DNA of 20,206 nucleotides, taken from positions 1 through 20,206 of the forward strand of contig QFNF01000046.1 of NCBI GenBank assembly GCA_003240755.1. Direction: 5' to 3'. Each line of letters begins with the position of its first letter. Within the stretch, counting starts at the first letter, position 1. Below the pieces are notes generated by a model that was given only the letters and a program-made list of their open reading frames with translations, had not been told where the DNA came from and ran no database searches. This document shows positions 13,304 to 20,206 of this stretch, piece after piece. This DNA is from Sphingomonas hengshuiensis (lineage in GTDB: Bacteria > Pseudomonadota > Alphaproteobacteria > Sphingomonadales > Sphingomonadaceae). A program made the position numbers and the translations under genes.

Positions 13304-15523
13304 CTACAGCGCCGGCAACCCTTCGAGCAGCTTGTCCAGCGTCGCCGGATAATCCCGCACCCGGACCCCGGTCGCGTTGTAGATCGCATTGGTCACGGCA
13401 GCACCCGCGCCGCCGATCCCCAGTTCGCCGATCCCCTTTGCGTGGAGCGGGTTGGCATGGGGATCGCGATCGTCGAGGAACACGATGTCGATGGGGGGAA
13501 TATCGGCATGTGCGGGCACATGATATTCGGCGAGGTCGTGGTTGACGATCCGTCCGTCGCGGTCGTCATGGACCAGTTCCTCGGTCAGCGCGGTGCCGAT
13601 GCCGAACACGATGCCGCCGATGCACTGCGACCGCGCGGTCTGCCGGTTCAGGATCCGCCCGGCCTCGAACGTCGCATGCCAGCGGGTCACGCGGACCTCG
13701 CCGGTCACTGCATGCACCTTCACCTCGCAGAAATGCGCGCCATAGCTCGCCTGCGTGGTTTCCTGTTCCTGCTTGCCCGGCTCGATCGATCCGGTGGCGG
13801 TGATACCGTCGCCGACCAGTTCGCCGATCGCCACGCGGCGGTTGCCGGCGATCGCATGGCCGTCCTTGAGCGTCATGTCGTCCGGTTCGACGCCCATCGC
13901 CCCGGCGATCTTCTCGCGCAGCGCCTGCGCCGCGAGATACACCGACGACCCGCTGCTGCCCGCACCCCACGACCCGCCCGATCCCGCGCCCGGCGGCGTG
14001 TTGGTATCGCCCAGATGCACCGCGACCCGTTCGACCGGCAGGCCCAGGATCTCGCCCGCGATCTGCGCGAGGATGGTGTAGGTGCCAGTGCCGATATCGG
14101 TCATGTCGGTTTCGACCAGCGCCCGGCCGTCGGGGCCGATCGACACCTGCGCCTCGCTCGGCTGCAGCATGTTGGCGCGCGTCGTCGCCGCCATGCCGTG
14201 CCCGATCAGCCAGTCGCCCTCGCGCCTGCCACCCGGCACCATGTTGCGCTGGTCCCAGCCGAACGCCTTCGCCCCCGCGTCGAGACAGCGCGTCAGCGAG
14301 CGCGTCGAATAGGGCACGTCCTTTTGCGGGTCCTTCGCCGGATCGTTGCGACGACGCAGCTCGACCGGGTCGATGCCGACCTTCTCCGCCAGCTCGTCCA
14401 TCGCATTCTCCTGCGCGAGCAGCCCGACCGCCTCGCCCGGCGCGCGCATCGACCCGGACAGGGTGCGGTTCAGCTCGACCAGATCATGCCGGATGATCCG
14501 GTTCTCGCCACCGTACAGGAACTGCGTCGCCTGTCCCGCCGGCTCGAAATAGCCCTCGCCCGGCAGGTTCGAACACAGCGTCTCGTGCCCGATTCCCGTC
14601 AGCCGCCCTTCGGCATCGGCGGCGAGGCGGAAGCGCTGCTGCGTGTTCGACCGGCGCACCGTCGCGTCGAACACCTGCTGGCGGGTCATCACCGTCTTGA
14701 CCGGGCGCTTCACCGCCTTGGCGGCAATCGCCGTCGCGACCGTGTCGGGCGAGATACCGAGCTTCGACCCGAAGCCGCCGCCGATATAGCGCGCGACGAT
14801 CCGCACCTTCGACTGGCGCTCGCCCAGCGCCTTGGCGAGTTGCTGCCGGTCGGACGACGGCATCTGCAACGATCCGTAGAGCGTCAGCCCGTCATCGTCC
14901 CACACCGCGATCGAGGCATGCGGCTCCATCGCCGCGGAATTCTGCGACGGGGTGCGCCATATATCGTCCACGGCGAACGCCGCCTCCGCCATCGCCCGGT
15001 CGATATCGCCCTGCTCGTGATAGGGCGGCATCGATCCCGGCGGCGGCTTCACCGCATCGTCGACATGATCGTCAAAGGTATAGACGCCCCTGGTCGGTTC
15101 ATAGCGGATCGACACCAGTTGCGCGGCGTCGCGTGCCACCTCGAAGCTCTCGGCGACCACGATCGCGACCGGCTCGCCGAAATAGGCGACGTCCTTGACC
15201 CCCTGCGTCGGGGCCTGCGTCTCGCCGCCCTGTTGCGGGTTGCGGATGAAGGTCTTCAAATCGACGACGACGTCCACCACGCCCGGCAGGGCCTTGGCCC
15301 CTTCCGCATCGATCGCGGTGATCGTCCCCGCGGCAAAGGGTGCGCGGACCAGAAAGCCGTAGGCGAGGTCCGGGAAGTCATATTCGGCCGAATAGGTCGC
15401 CTGTCCGGCCACCTTCAGCGGCCCGTCGACCCGCTCGATCCCCTTGCCGATGATCCCCTGGACGCCGGTGTCGAGCAGGCTGTGCTCGACCGGCTTGTCC
15501 ATGCGCAGCGCGTTGGTGGTCAT
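13304..15523 (-). CDS. paoC: PaoC-like molybdopterin-binding subunit of aldehyde oxidoreductase
   Basis: The 739-residue protein is a xanthine oxidase-family large subunit: [17 protein letters not shown] at the N-terminus, the GGGFGSK motif (canonical GGGFGGK) near residue 245, [10 protein letters not shown] near 365, [14 protein letters not shown] in the molybdopterin-contacting region and the catalytic glutamate in [18 protein letters not shown] (Glu about 700). These enzymes hydroxylate aldehydes or heterocycles using water. Gene order and the partner FAD subunit point to the E. coli PaoABC (YagTSR) type, which oxidises aromatic aldehydes, but substrate is not proven. The ATG at 15523 overlaps the FAD subunit stop as ATGA. 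A matching XdhC/PaoD insertion chaperone is not in the window. Confidence 0.9.
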   Translation of the reverse strand: MTTNALRMDKPVEHSLLDTGVQGIIGKGIERVDGPLKVAGQATYSAEYDFPDLAYGFLVRAPFAAGTITAIDAEGAKALPGVVDVVVDLKTFIRNPQQGGETQAPTQGVKDVAYFGEPVAIVVAESFEVARDAAQLVSIRYEPTRGVYTFDDHVDDAVKPPPGSMPPYHEQGDIDRAMAEAAFAVDDIWRTPSQNSAAMEPHASIAVWDDDGLTLYGSLQMPSSDRQQLAKALGERQSKVRIVARYIGGGFGSKLGISPDTVATAIAAKAVKRPVKTVMTRQQVFDATVRRSNTQQRFRLAADAEGRLTGIGHETLCSNLPGEGYFEPAGQATQFLYGGENRIIRHDLVELNRTLSGSMRAPGEAVGLLAQENAMDELAEKVGIDPVELRRRNDPAKDPQKDVPYSTRSLTRCLDAGAKAFGWDQRNMVPGGRREGDWLIGHGMAATTRANMLQPSEAQVSIGPDGRALVETDMTDIGTGTYTILAQIAGEILGLPVERVAVHLGDTNTPPGAGSGGSWGAGSSGSSVYLAAQALREKIAGAMGVEPDDMTLKDGHAIAGNRRVAIGELVGDGITATGSIEPGKQEQETTQASYGAHFCEVKVHAVTGEVRVTRWHATFEAGRILNRQTARSQCIGGIVFGIGTALTEELVHDDRDGRIVNHDLAEYHVPAHADIPPIDIVFLDDRDPHANPLHAKGIGELGIGGAGAAVTNAIYNATGVRVRDYPATLDKLLEGLPAL

Positions 15524-16497
15524 GCGGTCAACTCCCTCAGCGTGGCGATCAGCGTGCGGCGCGCCAGCGGAATCTTGAAATCGTTGCTGCCAAAGCCCTT
15601 CGCGTCGCGCAGCAGCAGGTCGGCGGCCTCGGCGAACAGCGTGTCGGACGGCGCCTGCCCGACCAGTGCGCGCTCGACCGCGGCGTCGCGCCACGGCATC
15701 GGGCCAAGGCCACCAAAGGCCAGCCTTGCGGAAGCAATCTTCCCGCCCTCCTGCCCGACGATCCCCGCCACCGACACCAGGGCGAAGGCATAGGACGCCC
15801 GGTCGCGTACCTTGCGATAGGCCTGCCTGCCCGCGGGGGCGGGCGGCAGTTCGACATGGGTAATCAGTTCGCCCGGACGCAGCACGTTCTCGACATCGGG
15901 CGTATCGCCCGGCAGGCGGTAGAAATCGCCGATCGCGATCCGCCGCTTCTCGCCATCGCTGCCGAGCGTGACGATCGTCGCATCCAGCGCGCGCATCGCC
16001 ACCGCCATGTCGCTGGGATGCGTCGCAATGCACTTGTCGCTGGTGCCGAGGACGGCGAGGATGCGGTTGAAGCCCTGCTGCGCGTCGCAGCCCGACCCCG
16101 GCACGCGCTTGTTGCAGCGCGCCGCCGGCTCGTAGAAATAATAGCAGCGCGTCCGCTGGAGCAGGTTGCCACCGGTCGACGCCTTGTTGCGCAACTGCCC
16201 CGACGCCCCGGCCAGCAGCGCGCGGCTCAGCACCTCGTAGCGCGCGCGGATGATCGGGTTCGCCGCGAGGTCCGCATTGGGCACCAGCGCGCCGATCCGC
16301 ACCCCGCCGCCCTCGACCTCCTCGATATCGTTCAGCGGCAGGCGGCTGATATCGACCAGCCGCGCAGGCGTCTCGATCTGCAATTTCATCAGGTCGAGCA
16401 GGTTGGTCCCGCCCGCGATGAACCTGGTATCGCGGCCGGCGCCCTCGCGCACCGCGGCCTCGGCGCTGTCGGCCCTGGCATAATCGAACAGTTTCAT
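15520..16497 (-). CDS. paoB: PaoB-like FAD-binding subunit with extra Fe-S cluster insert
   Basis: The 325-residue protein has the FAD-binding fold of the CO dehydrogenase/xanthine dehydrogenase medium subunit: FIAGGTNLLDLMK at 27-39 and ASTGGNLLQRTRCYYFYEP at 106-124. An insert holds four cysteines, Cys118, Cys128, Cys137 and Cys156 (RCNKRVPGSGCDAQQG...DKCIATHPSD), the arrangement that in E. coli PaoB binds an additional 4Fe-4S cluster and is lacking in ordinary xanthine dehydrogenase medium subunits. It transfers electrons from the molybdenum subunit to an acceptor. It overlaps both neighbours by four bases (ATGA), so the three subunits are translationally coupled. Confidence 0.9.
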   Translation of the reverse strand: MKLFDYARADSAEAAVREGAGRDTRFIAGGTNLLDLMKLQIETPARLVDISRLPLNDIEEVEGGGVRIGALVPNADLAANPIIRARYEVLSRALLAGASGQLRNKASTGGNLLQRTRCYYFYEPAARCNKRVPGSGCDAQQGFNRILAVLGTSDKCIATHPSDMAVAMRALDATIVTLGSDGEKRRIAIGDFYRLPGDTPDVENVLRPGELITHVELPPAPAGRQAYRKVRDRASYAFALVSVAGIVGQEGGKIASARLAFGGLGPMPWRDAAVERALVGQAPSDTLFAEAADLLLRDAKGFGSNDFKIPLARRTLIATLRELTA

Positions 16498-17015
16498 TCC
16501 GCTGCCTCCGCCTGGAGCCCGTGGCGCGCATCGGCGACTTCGCGGATCGCGTCGACGATATTGGGATATGCCGAACAGCGACAGATATTGCCGCTCATCC
16601 GCTCGCGGATTTCGTCGTCGGTGAAATCGGGATCGTTCAGCGTGGCGCTGACATGGCTCGGCCAGCCCTTCTCGACCTCGTCGAGCATGCCGACCGCCGA
16701 ACATATCTGTCCCGGCGTGCAATATCCGCACTGGAACCCGTCATGCCGGACGAAGGCCGACTGCAACGGATGCAGTCGTTCCGGGCTGCCCAGTCCCTCG
16801 ATCGTCACGATATCGTCATCCTGATGCATCACGGCGAGCGTGAGGCAGGAATTGATGCGGCGGCCGTTCACCAGCACGGTGCACGCCCCGCATTGACCAT
16901 GATCGCACCCCTTCTTGCTGCCGGTGAGCGAGAGATGTTCGCGCAACAGGTCGAGCAGCGAGGTGCGGATGTCCACCTCCGCCTGATATGGCTGTCCGTT
17001 GATGGTGAATTGCAT
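16494..17015 (-). CDS. paoA: PaoA-like 2Fe-2S subunit of aldehyde oxidoreductase
   Basis: The 173-residue protein carries two 2Fe-2S motifs: the plant-ferredoxin-type Cys37, Cys42, Cys45 and Cys57 (GCDHGQCGACTVLVNG...SCLTL) and the helical-domain Cys96, Cys99, Cys145 and Cys147 (QCGYCTPGQ...NICRC). It forms the electron chain of the heterotrimer. The ATG at 17015 starts directly at MQFTINGQPY. E. coli PaoA has a twin-arginine signal peptide; none is present here, and the frame upstream contains no RR-hydrophobic pattern that could serve. The complex is therefore predicted to be cytoplasmic, in contrast to periplasmic PaoABC. It is the first gene of the operon. Confidence 0.92.
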   Translation of the reverse strand: MQFTINGQPYQAEVDIRTSLLDLLREHLSLTGSKKGCDHGQCGACTVLVNGRRINSCLTLAVMHQDDDIVTIEGLGSPERLHPLQSAFVRHDGFQCGYCTPGQICSAVGMLDEVEKGWPSHVSATLNDPDFTDDEIRERMSGNICRCSAYPNIVDAIREVADARHGLQAEAAE

Positions 17016-17045
17016 GGTCGGCGCTCCGTTGGTCACATCGGCTAA

Positions 17046-17062
17046 CGTTTCCGATCGAAACG
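17046..17062. promoter_or_regulatory. Inverted repeat in the divergent paoA/glpQ promoter region
   Basis: CGTTTC (17046-17051) and GAAACG (17057-17062) are perfect inverted arms around a 5-base spacer, in the only 72 bases separating two divergent genes. This is a plausible operator for a regulator acting on either side; no regulator gene is adjacent. AAGGG at 17076-17080 is the ribosome binding site of the plus-strand gene. Confidence 0.4.
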
Positions 17063-17087
17063 GTTTCCTGTTGCGAAGGGATCGCAG

Positions 17088-18113
17088 ATGTTGGGTACGA
17101 TTTTGCTGGCAATGCTGGGGACGGATGCAATGACGCAGGAACGGCCGCTTGATCCGACGCCGATCGTGATCGCCCATCGCGGCGCCAGCGGGTCGCGCCC
17201 CGAACACACGCTCGCCGCCTATGCGCTGGCGATCGAACAGGGTGCCGACTTCATCGAACCCGACCTCGTGCTGACGCGGGACGATGTGTTCGTCGTCCGC
17301 CACGAGAACGAGATTTCGGGCACGACCGACGTCGCGGCGCATCCCGAATTCGCCGCACGGCGCACGACCAAGACGATCGACGGACGGCAAGTGACCGGCT
17401 GGTTCACCGAGGATTTCACCCTTGCCGAACTGCGCACGCTGCGCGCGAAGGAACGGCTGCCGCAGCTCCGCCCGGCCAACACGGCGTATGACGGGCAGCA
17501 GCCGATCCCGACACTGGCCGAAGTGATCGCGCTCGCCAGGCGCGCCACGGCCGAAACCGGCCGTACCATCGGCATCTATCCCGAAACCAAGCACCCGACC
17601 TATTTCGCATCGATCGGCCAGCCGATGGAGGCGCGCCTTGTCGCCGAACTGCGCGAGGCCGGCTGGGACGATGCCGCAGCACCGGTGTTCATCCAGTCGT
17701 TCGAGGTGAACAATCTCAAGGCGCTGAAGAAACTGACCGGCATCCGCCTGATCCAGCTAATGGACGGACAGGGCGGCCCGGCGGACCATGCGGTCGACAG
17801 CTATGCGACGATGGCGACGCCCGACGGGCTGACGGCGGTCGCGCGCTATGCATGGGGCATCGGCCCGAACAAGGCGATGGTCGGCGCCGACAAGCCACTG
17901 GTACGCGCCGCGCATGCCGCCGGCCTGCGCGTCCACCCATGGACCTACCGCGCCGAAAACGCCTTCCTGCCCGAAGCGTACCGCGTGGCGGGCGGTCCGC
18001 AGGTGCACGGCCGCATGGGGCAGGAGATCGCCGATGCGGTCGCTGCCGGTGTCGATGGTTTTTTCACGGATTTCCCGCTAATCGGGATGCGGATACGCAA
18101 CAGACCCGATTGA
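17088..18113 (+). CDS. glpQ: Glycerophosphodiester phosphodiesterase (GlpQ type)
   Basis: The 341-residue product has the GDPD TIM-barrel signature: VIAHRGASGSRPEHTLAAY with catalytic His30 and Arg31, the metal-binding pair Glu57 and Asp59 in FIEPDLVLTRDD, and His72 in VVRHENEISGTT. It hydrolyses glycerophosphodiesters to glycerol 3-phosphate and an alcohol. The insertion with DVAAHPEFAARRTTKTIDG and length resemble the periplasmic GlpQ group rather than cytosolic UgpQ. The N-terminus (MLGTILLAMLGTDAM) is hydrophobic but short and lacks a basic start, so export by a signal peptide is likely by family and only weakly supported here. An AAGGG lies seven bases before the ATG. Confidence 0.9.
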   Translation: MLGTILLAMLGTDAMTQERPLDPTPIVIAHRGASGSRPEHTLAAYALAIEQGADFIEPDLVLTRDDVFVVRHENEISGTTDVAAHPEFAARRTTKTIDGRQVTGWFTEDFTLAELRTLRAKERLPQLRPANTAYDGQQPIPTLAEVIALARRATAETGRTIGIYPETKHPTYFASIGQPMEARLVAELREAGWDDAAAPVFIQSFEVNNLKALKKLTGIRLIQLMDGQGGPADHAVDSYATMATPDGLTAVARYAWGIGPNKAMVGADKPLVRAAHAAGLRVHPWTYRAENAFLPEAYRVAGGPQVHGRMGQEIADAVAAGVDGFFTDFPLIGMRIRNRPD

Positions 18114-18123
18114 GGACAGACGG

Positions 18124-18372
18124 ATGCGACTGGCGTGGGTGGTGATTCTGGGGCTGGCACCGCTGACCGGCGGTTGTGTCAGCACCGTCTGGGATGTGGC
18201 CACCGCGCCGGTCCGCGCGGGTGCGCAGGTGGTCGACTGGACCACCACCAGCCAGTCCGAGGCCGACCGCAACTATGGCCGCAAGATGCGCAGGAAGGAA
18301 GCCCGCGAGGGCCGCGAACTGCGCAAGGAGGAAGCGCGCCGCCGCCGCGAGGCACGCCGCGACGACGATTGA
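18124..18372 (+). CDS. Small putative lipoprotein
   Basis: The 82-residue product begins MRLAWVVILGLAPLTGGCVSTVWDV, a short signal sequence ending in a possible lipobox (LTGGC, Cys18), although Thr rather than the usual Leu stands at position -3. The rest is short: APVRAGAQVVDWTTTSQSEADRN, then a very basic, charged helical tail rich in Arg, Lys and Glu (RRKEAREGRELRKEEARRRR). This form, a lipid-anchored stub with a charged coiled tail, is seen in small envelope proteins of sphingomonads, but I do not know its function. It starts 10 bases after glpQ with GGACAG upstream, so it is probably cotranscribed with it. Confidence 0.7.
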   Translation: MRLAWVVILGLAPLTGGCVSTVWDVATAPVRAGAQVVDWTTTSQSEADRNYGRKMRRKEAREGRELRKEEARRRREARRDDD

Positions 18373-18393
18373 GCCGGGCCATCCGCCACGGGC

Positions 18394-19110
18394 TCAGCGA
18401 CCGCGGTTCCCCGCCAGTGCCGCCGCGACCGCGCGCAGCACCACCAGCCGCGTCTGCACGCCATAATGGCTGCTCACCACCTCGACCGACCGGCAGCCCG
18501 GTTCACCGGCGACATGGCATCCCAGCCCGTTGACCAGCCCGTCGCTGGCGCTCCAGATCGCGGTCGCGGGGACGGGCAAGGGGCGGCGGACCTCCTCGGC
18601 CAGCGCCAGCACCGCCGGATCGTCGACCGATTCGCCGCTGATCCATTCGTACAGCCGCCACACGCGGGTCGAGCGCGCCGGCCCGGCATAGGGGCTGGCG
18701 ACCGTCACCACCTGTTCGACCAGGTCGGGGCGGCGATGCGCCGCAAGGCGCGCCATGATCCCGCCCAGGCTGATCCCGACCAGCGCGACCGGTCGTCCCG
18801 CGCCTTGCGCGATCGCGTCGATCCGCGCGAACAGGTCGCCGCCGTCCGCCCCGATGCTGCGCTGCCCGACATTGCGCCCCAGCGCCCAGCCGCGCGCATC
18901 ATGGCCGAGCGCGCGCAGATAGCGGGCCATGATCGCGTTCGACCGGTCGCCGTTGAACAATCCGGGCAGCAGCATCACCGGCTCGCCCGCCGCGCGCGGC
19001 GCCCCGCGGATCGCGGCGCGCCAGCCGAACGGTACCCCGGCCAGCGCCAGCGCGGCGCGCGGCGTTTCGATCACGAACCGCCCGATCGGCGGCGGGGGAA
19101 GCGGGTTCAC
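18394..19110 (-). CDS. Alpha/beta hydrolase family protein
   Basis: The 238-residue protein has the lipase/esterase-like pattern: PVMLLPGLFNGDRSN near residue 45-58 (oxyanion-hole region), the nucleophile elbow GISLG with Ser114 in VALVGISLGGIMARLAAHR, a candidate acid in WSASDGLVN and a candidate catalytic His in VVSSHYGVQ near residue 218. This is an alpha/beta hydrolase of unknown substrate; the overall look is of a triacylglycerol lipase-like protein without signal peptide. The start is taken as GTG 19110, which overlaps the upstream stop as GTGA; longer frame upstream overlaps the DUF2459 gene heavily. It is coupled to that gene. Confidence 0.83.
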   Translation of the reverse strand: MNPLPPPPIGRFVIETPRAALALAGVPFGWRAAIRGAPRAAGEPVMLLPGLFNGDRSNAIMARYLRALGHDARGWALGRNVGQRSIGADGGDLFARIDAIAQGAGRPVALVGISLGGIMARLAAHRRPDLVEQVVTVASPYAGPARSTRVWRLYEWISGESVDDPAVLALAEEVRRPLPVPATAIWSASDGLVNGLGCHVAGEPGCRSVEVVSSHYGVQTRLVVLRAVAAALAGNRGR

Positions 19111-19760
19111 AGCCACGCCGTCACCGTTACCGGGAACGGCGTCCACCACCCCATCGGCACGCCGGCCGCGCGCAGCATCCGCCCGGTCCACGCATTGCAC
19201 GTCTCGATCGCGCTGTACCGCCCGCGTGCGGGATAGAAGGCATCGGACGGGCCATAGCCGTGCACCGGCCGCCCTGCGGCGAAACTCGCCCGGATCGCGG
19301 CGACCAGCCGGCGATATTGCGCCGGCGTCAGCATCACCGGATACACCCCCGGTTCGCCGGCCGGTTCCGGCAGATGCCCGACATGCAGCACCACCGCATC
19401 GCTGCCGATCGCCGCCGCGGCGACGGTGGCGGGCCTTACGTCGCCCCAGCTCGGCGTGCCGATATAGAAGGCGCGGTCGCCCCAGCCGATCGACAGCCAG
19501 CCATGGCCGGCATAGCGCGGATCGGCGAGGTCGCCCGCCCGTACCAGGTCGTCGAACCCCATGGCCGCGGCATGTTTGGGCAGGACGATACCGGTATGGA
19601 TGCCGTTATCCTCGACATAGATGCGGATGCCCTGCGCCGGCGGTGCCTGTCCGCCCGCCGGGATCGCCCCGCCGACCAGCCCGGCGAACAGGTACAGCAG
19701 CAGGGTCAGCACGACCGCGCCCACCATACCAGCCATTCGGCGCAGCCATTTCCGTCGCAT
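19107..19760 (-). CDS. DUF2459 / TIGR02117 family membrane-anchored protein
   Basis: The 217-residue product has a basic N-terminus and one hydrophobic segment (GMVGAVVLTLLLYLFAGLVGG, about residues 11-31), so it is likely anchored with the rest outside the cytoplasm. The body matches the DUF2459 family that I recognise from IYVEDNGIHTGIVLP, WLSIGWGDRAFYIGTPSW, VLHVGHLPEP and SAIETCNAWTGRMLRAAGVP. Members have been noted near urease genes in some bacteria but the function is unknown; the conserved His in GIHTGI and Cys in ETCNAW hint at a catalytic pair, which is inference. It is divergent from phhA with only 24 bases between starts. Confidence 0.85.
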   Translation of the reverse strand: MRRKWLRRMAGMVGAVVLTLLLYLFAGLVGGAIPAGGQAPPAQGIRIYVEDNGIHTGIVLPKHAAAMGFDDLVRAGDLADPRYAGHGWLSIGWGDRAFYIGTPSWGDVRPATVAAAAIGSDAVVLHVGHLPEPAGEPGVYPVMLTPAQYRRLVAAIRASFAAGRPVHGYGPSDAFYPARGRYSAIETCNAWTGRMLRAAGVPMGWWTPFPVTVTAWL

Positions 19761-19772
19761 CGTTTCCCATGC

Positions 19773-19785
19773 TACTATTTACGGA
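19773..19785 (+). promoter_or_regulatory. Candidate -10 element directly before the phhA start codon
   Basis: TACTAT at 19773-19778 ends six bases before the ATG at 19785, and no Shine-Dalgarno sequence is present in front of the ATG. If this is the -10 box, transcription would begin at or next to the A of the start codon, giving a leaderless mRNA. A matching -35 hexamer is weak. Confidence 0.3.
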
Positions 19786-20206
19786 TGGCAAGCGAAACCC
19801 ATGTACTCGACCGCCCGCCCGCAGGGGCCAATGCCGACTGGACGATCCCGCAGGGCTGGGACGCCTATAGCGCGCAGGATCATGCGACGTGGGACACGCT
19901 CTATGCGCGGCAGATGAAATTGCTGCCCGGCCGCGCCTCCGACGCGTTCCTGCGCGGGCTGGACGCGCTCAAGCTGTCCGAATCGGGCATCCCCGATTTC
20001 GAGGAACTGTCCGACCGGCTGGAGGCGCTGACCGGCTGGCGGGTGGTCGCGGTGCCCGGGCTGGTGCCCGACGACGTCTTCTTCACCCACATGGCCAATC
20101 GCCGCTTCGTCGCCGGCAACTTCATCCGCCGCCCCGACCAGCTCGATTACCTGCAGGAACCCGACGTCTTCCACGACGTGTTCGGCCATGTGCCGATGCT
20201 CGCCGA
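19785..20206 (+). CDS. phhA: Phenylalanine 4-monooxygenase, N-terminal part (cut by window end)
   Basis: The 140 codons present encode an aromatic amino acid hydroxylase: DWTIPQGWDAYSAQDHATWDTLYARQ near the start, then LKLSESGIPDFEELSDRL, LTGWRVVAVPGLVPDDVFF, the NRRFVAGNFIRRPDQLDYLQEPD segment, and FHDVFGHVP with the first two iron ligands His130 and His135. The enzyme converts phenylalanine to tyrosine using tetrahydropterin and oxygen; the rest, including the third ligand (a Glu), lies beyond the edge. The N-terminus MASETHVLDRPP fits sphingomonad enzymes, which supports the ATG at 19785 even though no ribosome binding site precedes it. It is divergent from the DUF2459 gene. Confidence 0.93.
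   Translation, partial: MASETHVLDRPPAGANADWTIPQGWDAYSAQDHATWDTLYARQMKLLPGRASDAFLRGLDALKLSESGIPDFEELSDRLEALTGWRVVAVPGLVPDDVFFTHMANRRFVAGNFIRRPDQLDYLQEPDVFHDVFGHVPMLA

Noticed and set aside
13442..15793. Long plus-strand open frame of 783 codons opposite the molybdenum enzyme genes
   Set aside because: Its translation is Arg/His/Asp-rich antisense of a recognised gene and matches no family.
13304..16531. One very long minus-strand open frame that would join the molybdopterin subunit to upstream sequence
   Set aside because: Only the part from 15523 down resembles the family; the upstream part is the out-of-frame reading of the FAD subunit gene, kept open by high GC content.

Overview
The window looks like chromosomal DNA of a sphingomonad (Alphaproteobacteria, Sphingomonas or a close relative). 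Most of it is very GC-rich and gene-dense, with stop/start overlaps of the ATGA or GTGA kind. Protein family content agrees with this: a thioredoxin-TPR chaperone of the CnoX type, a stand-alone LON-domain protein, ZapE, SdhB, HrpB, FtsK and a phenylalanine hydroxylase that runs off the right edge. The assignment is from recognition only, without a search.

Region 1, about 1-1905, is accessory DNA and clearly less GC-rich. It starts with the first 12 codons of an IS5-family transposase cut by the left edge. Next come six small minus-strand genes (1401 down to 61) packed with overlaps, several using TTG starts: a ribbon-helix-helix-like regulator, a 55-residue Trp-rich acidic protein, a winged-helix-like protein and three unknowns. 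A divergent 103-residue helical protein lies at 1493-1804. The region ends at the 3' side of a tRNA-Gly(GCC) gene (1906-1980, minus strand), a classic integration site, so I read it as the end of a genomic island. No integrase is visible.

Region 2, 2127-4734 (plus), is an overlapping gene chain: CnoX-like thioredoxin-TPR protein, LON-domain protein, Trm112-family protein and a conserved unknown, followed closely by a NUDIX hydrolase. Facing it is a UbiH/COQ6-family ubiquinone hydroxylase (4752-5969, minus), which is divergent from ftsK (6099-8453); hrpB follows at 8546-10969.

Region 3, 11084-13175, carries zapE and sdhB on the minus strand. zapE is flanked by inverted copies of an intergenic repeat of about 45 bp. 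sdhB stands alone, without sdhC, sdhD or sdhA next to it.

Region 4, 13304-17015 (minus), is a three-gene operon for a PaoABC-like molybdenum aldehyde oxidoreductase: 2Fe-2S subunit, FAD subunit with an extra four-cysteine cluster insert, and molybdopterin subunit. Divergent from it are a glycerophosphodiester phosphodiesterase (17088-18113) and a small putative lipoprotein. The right end holds an alpha/beta hydrolase and a DUF2459-type membrane-anchored protein in a minus-strand pair, then the start of phhA.

The most promising uncharacterised element is the compact six-gene accessory operon beside tRNA-Gly. I cannot show a function for it.
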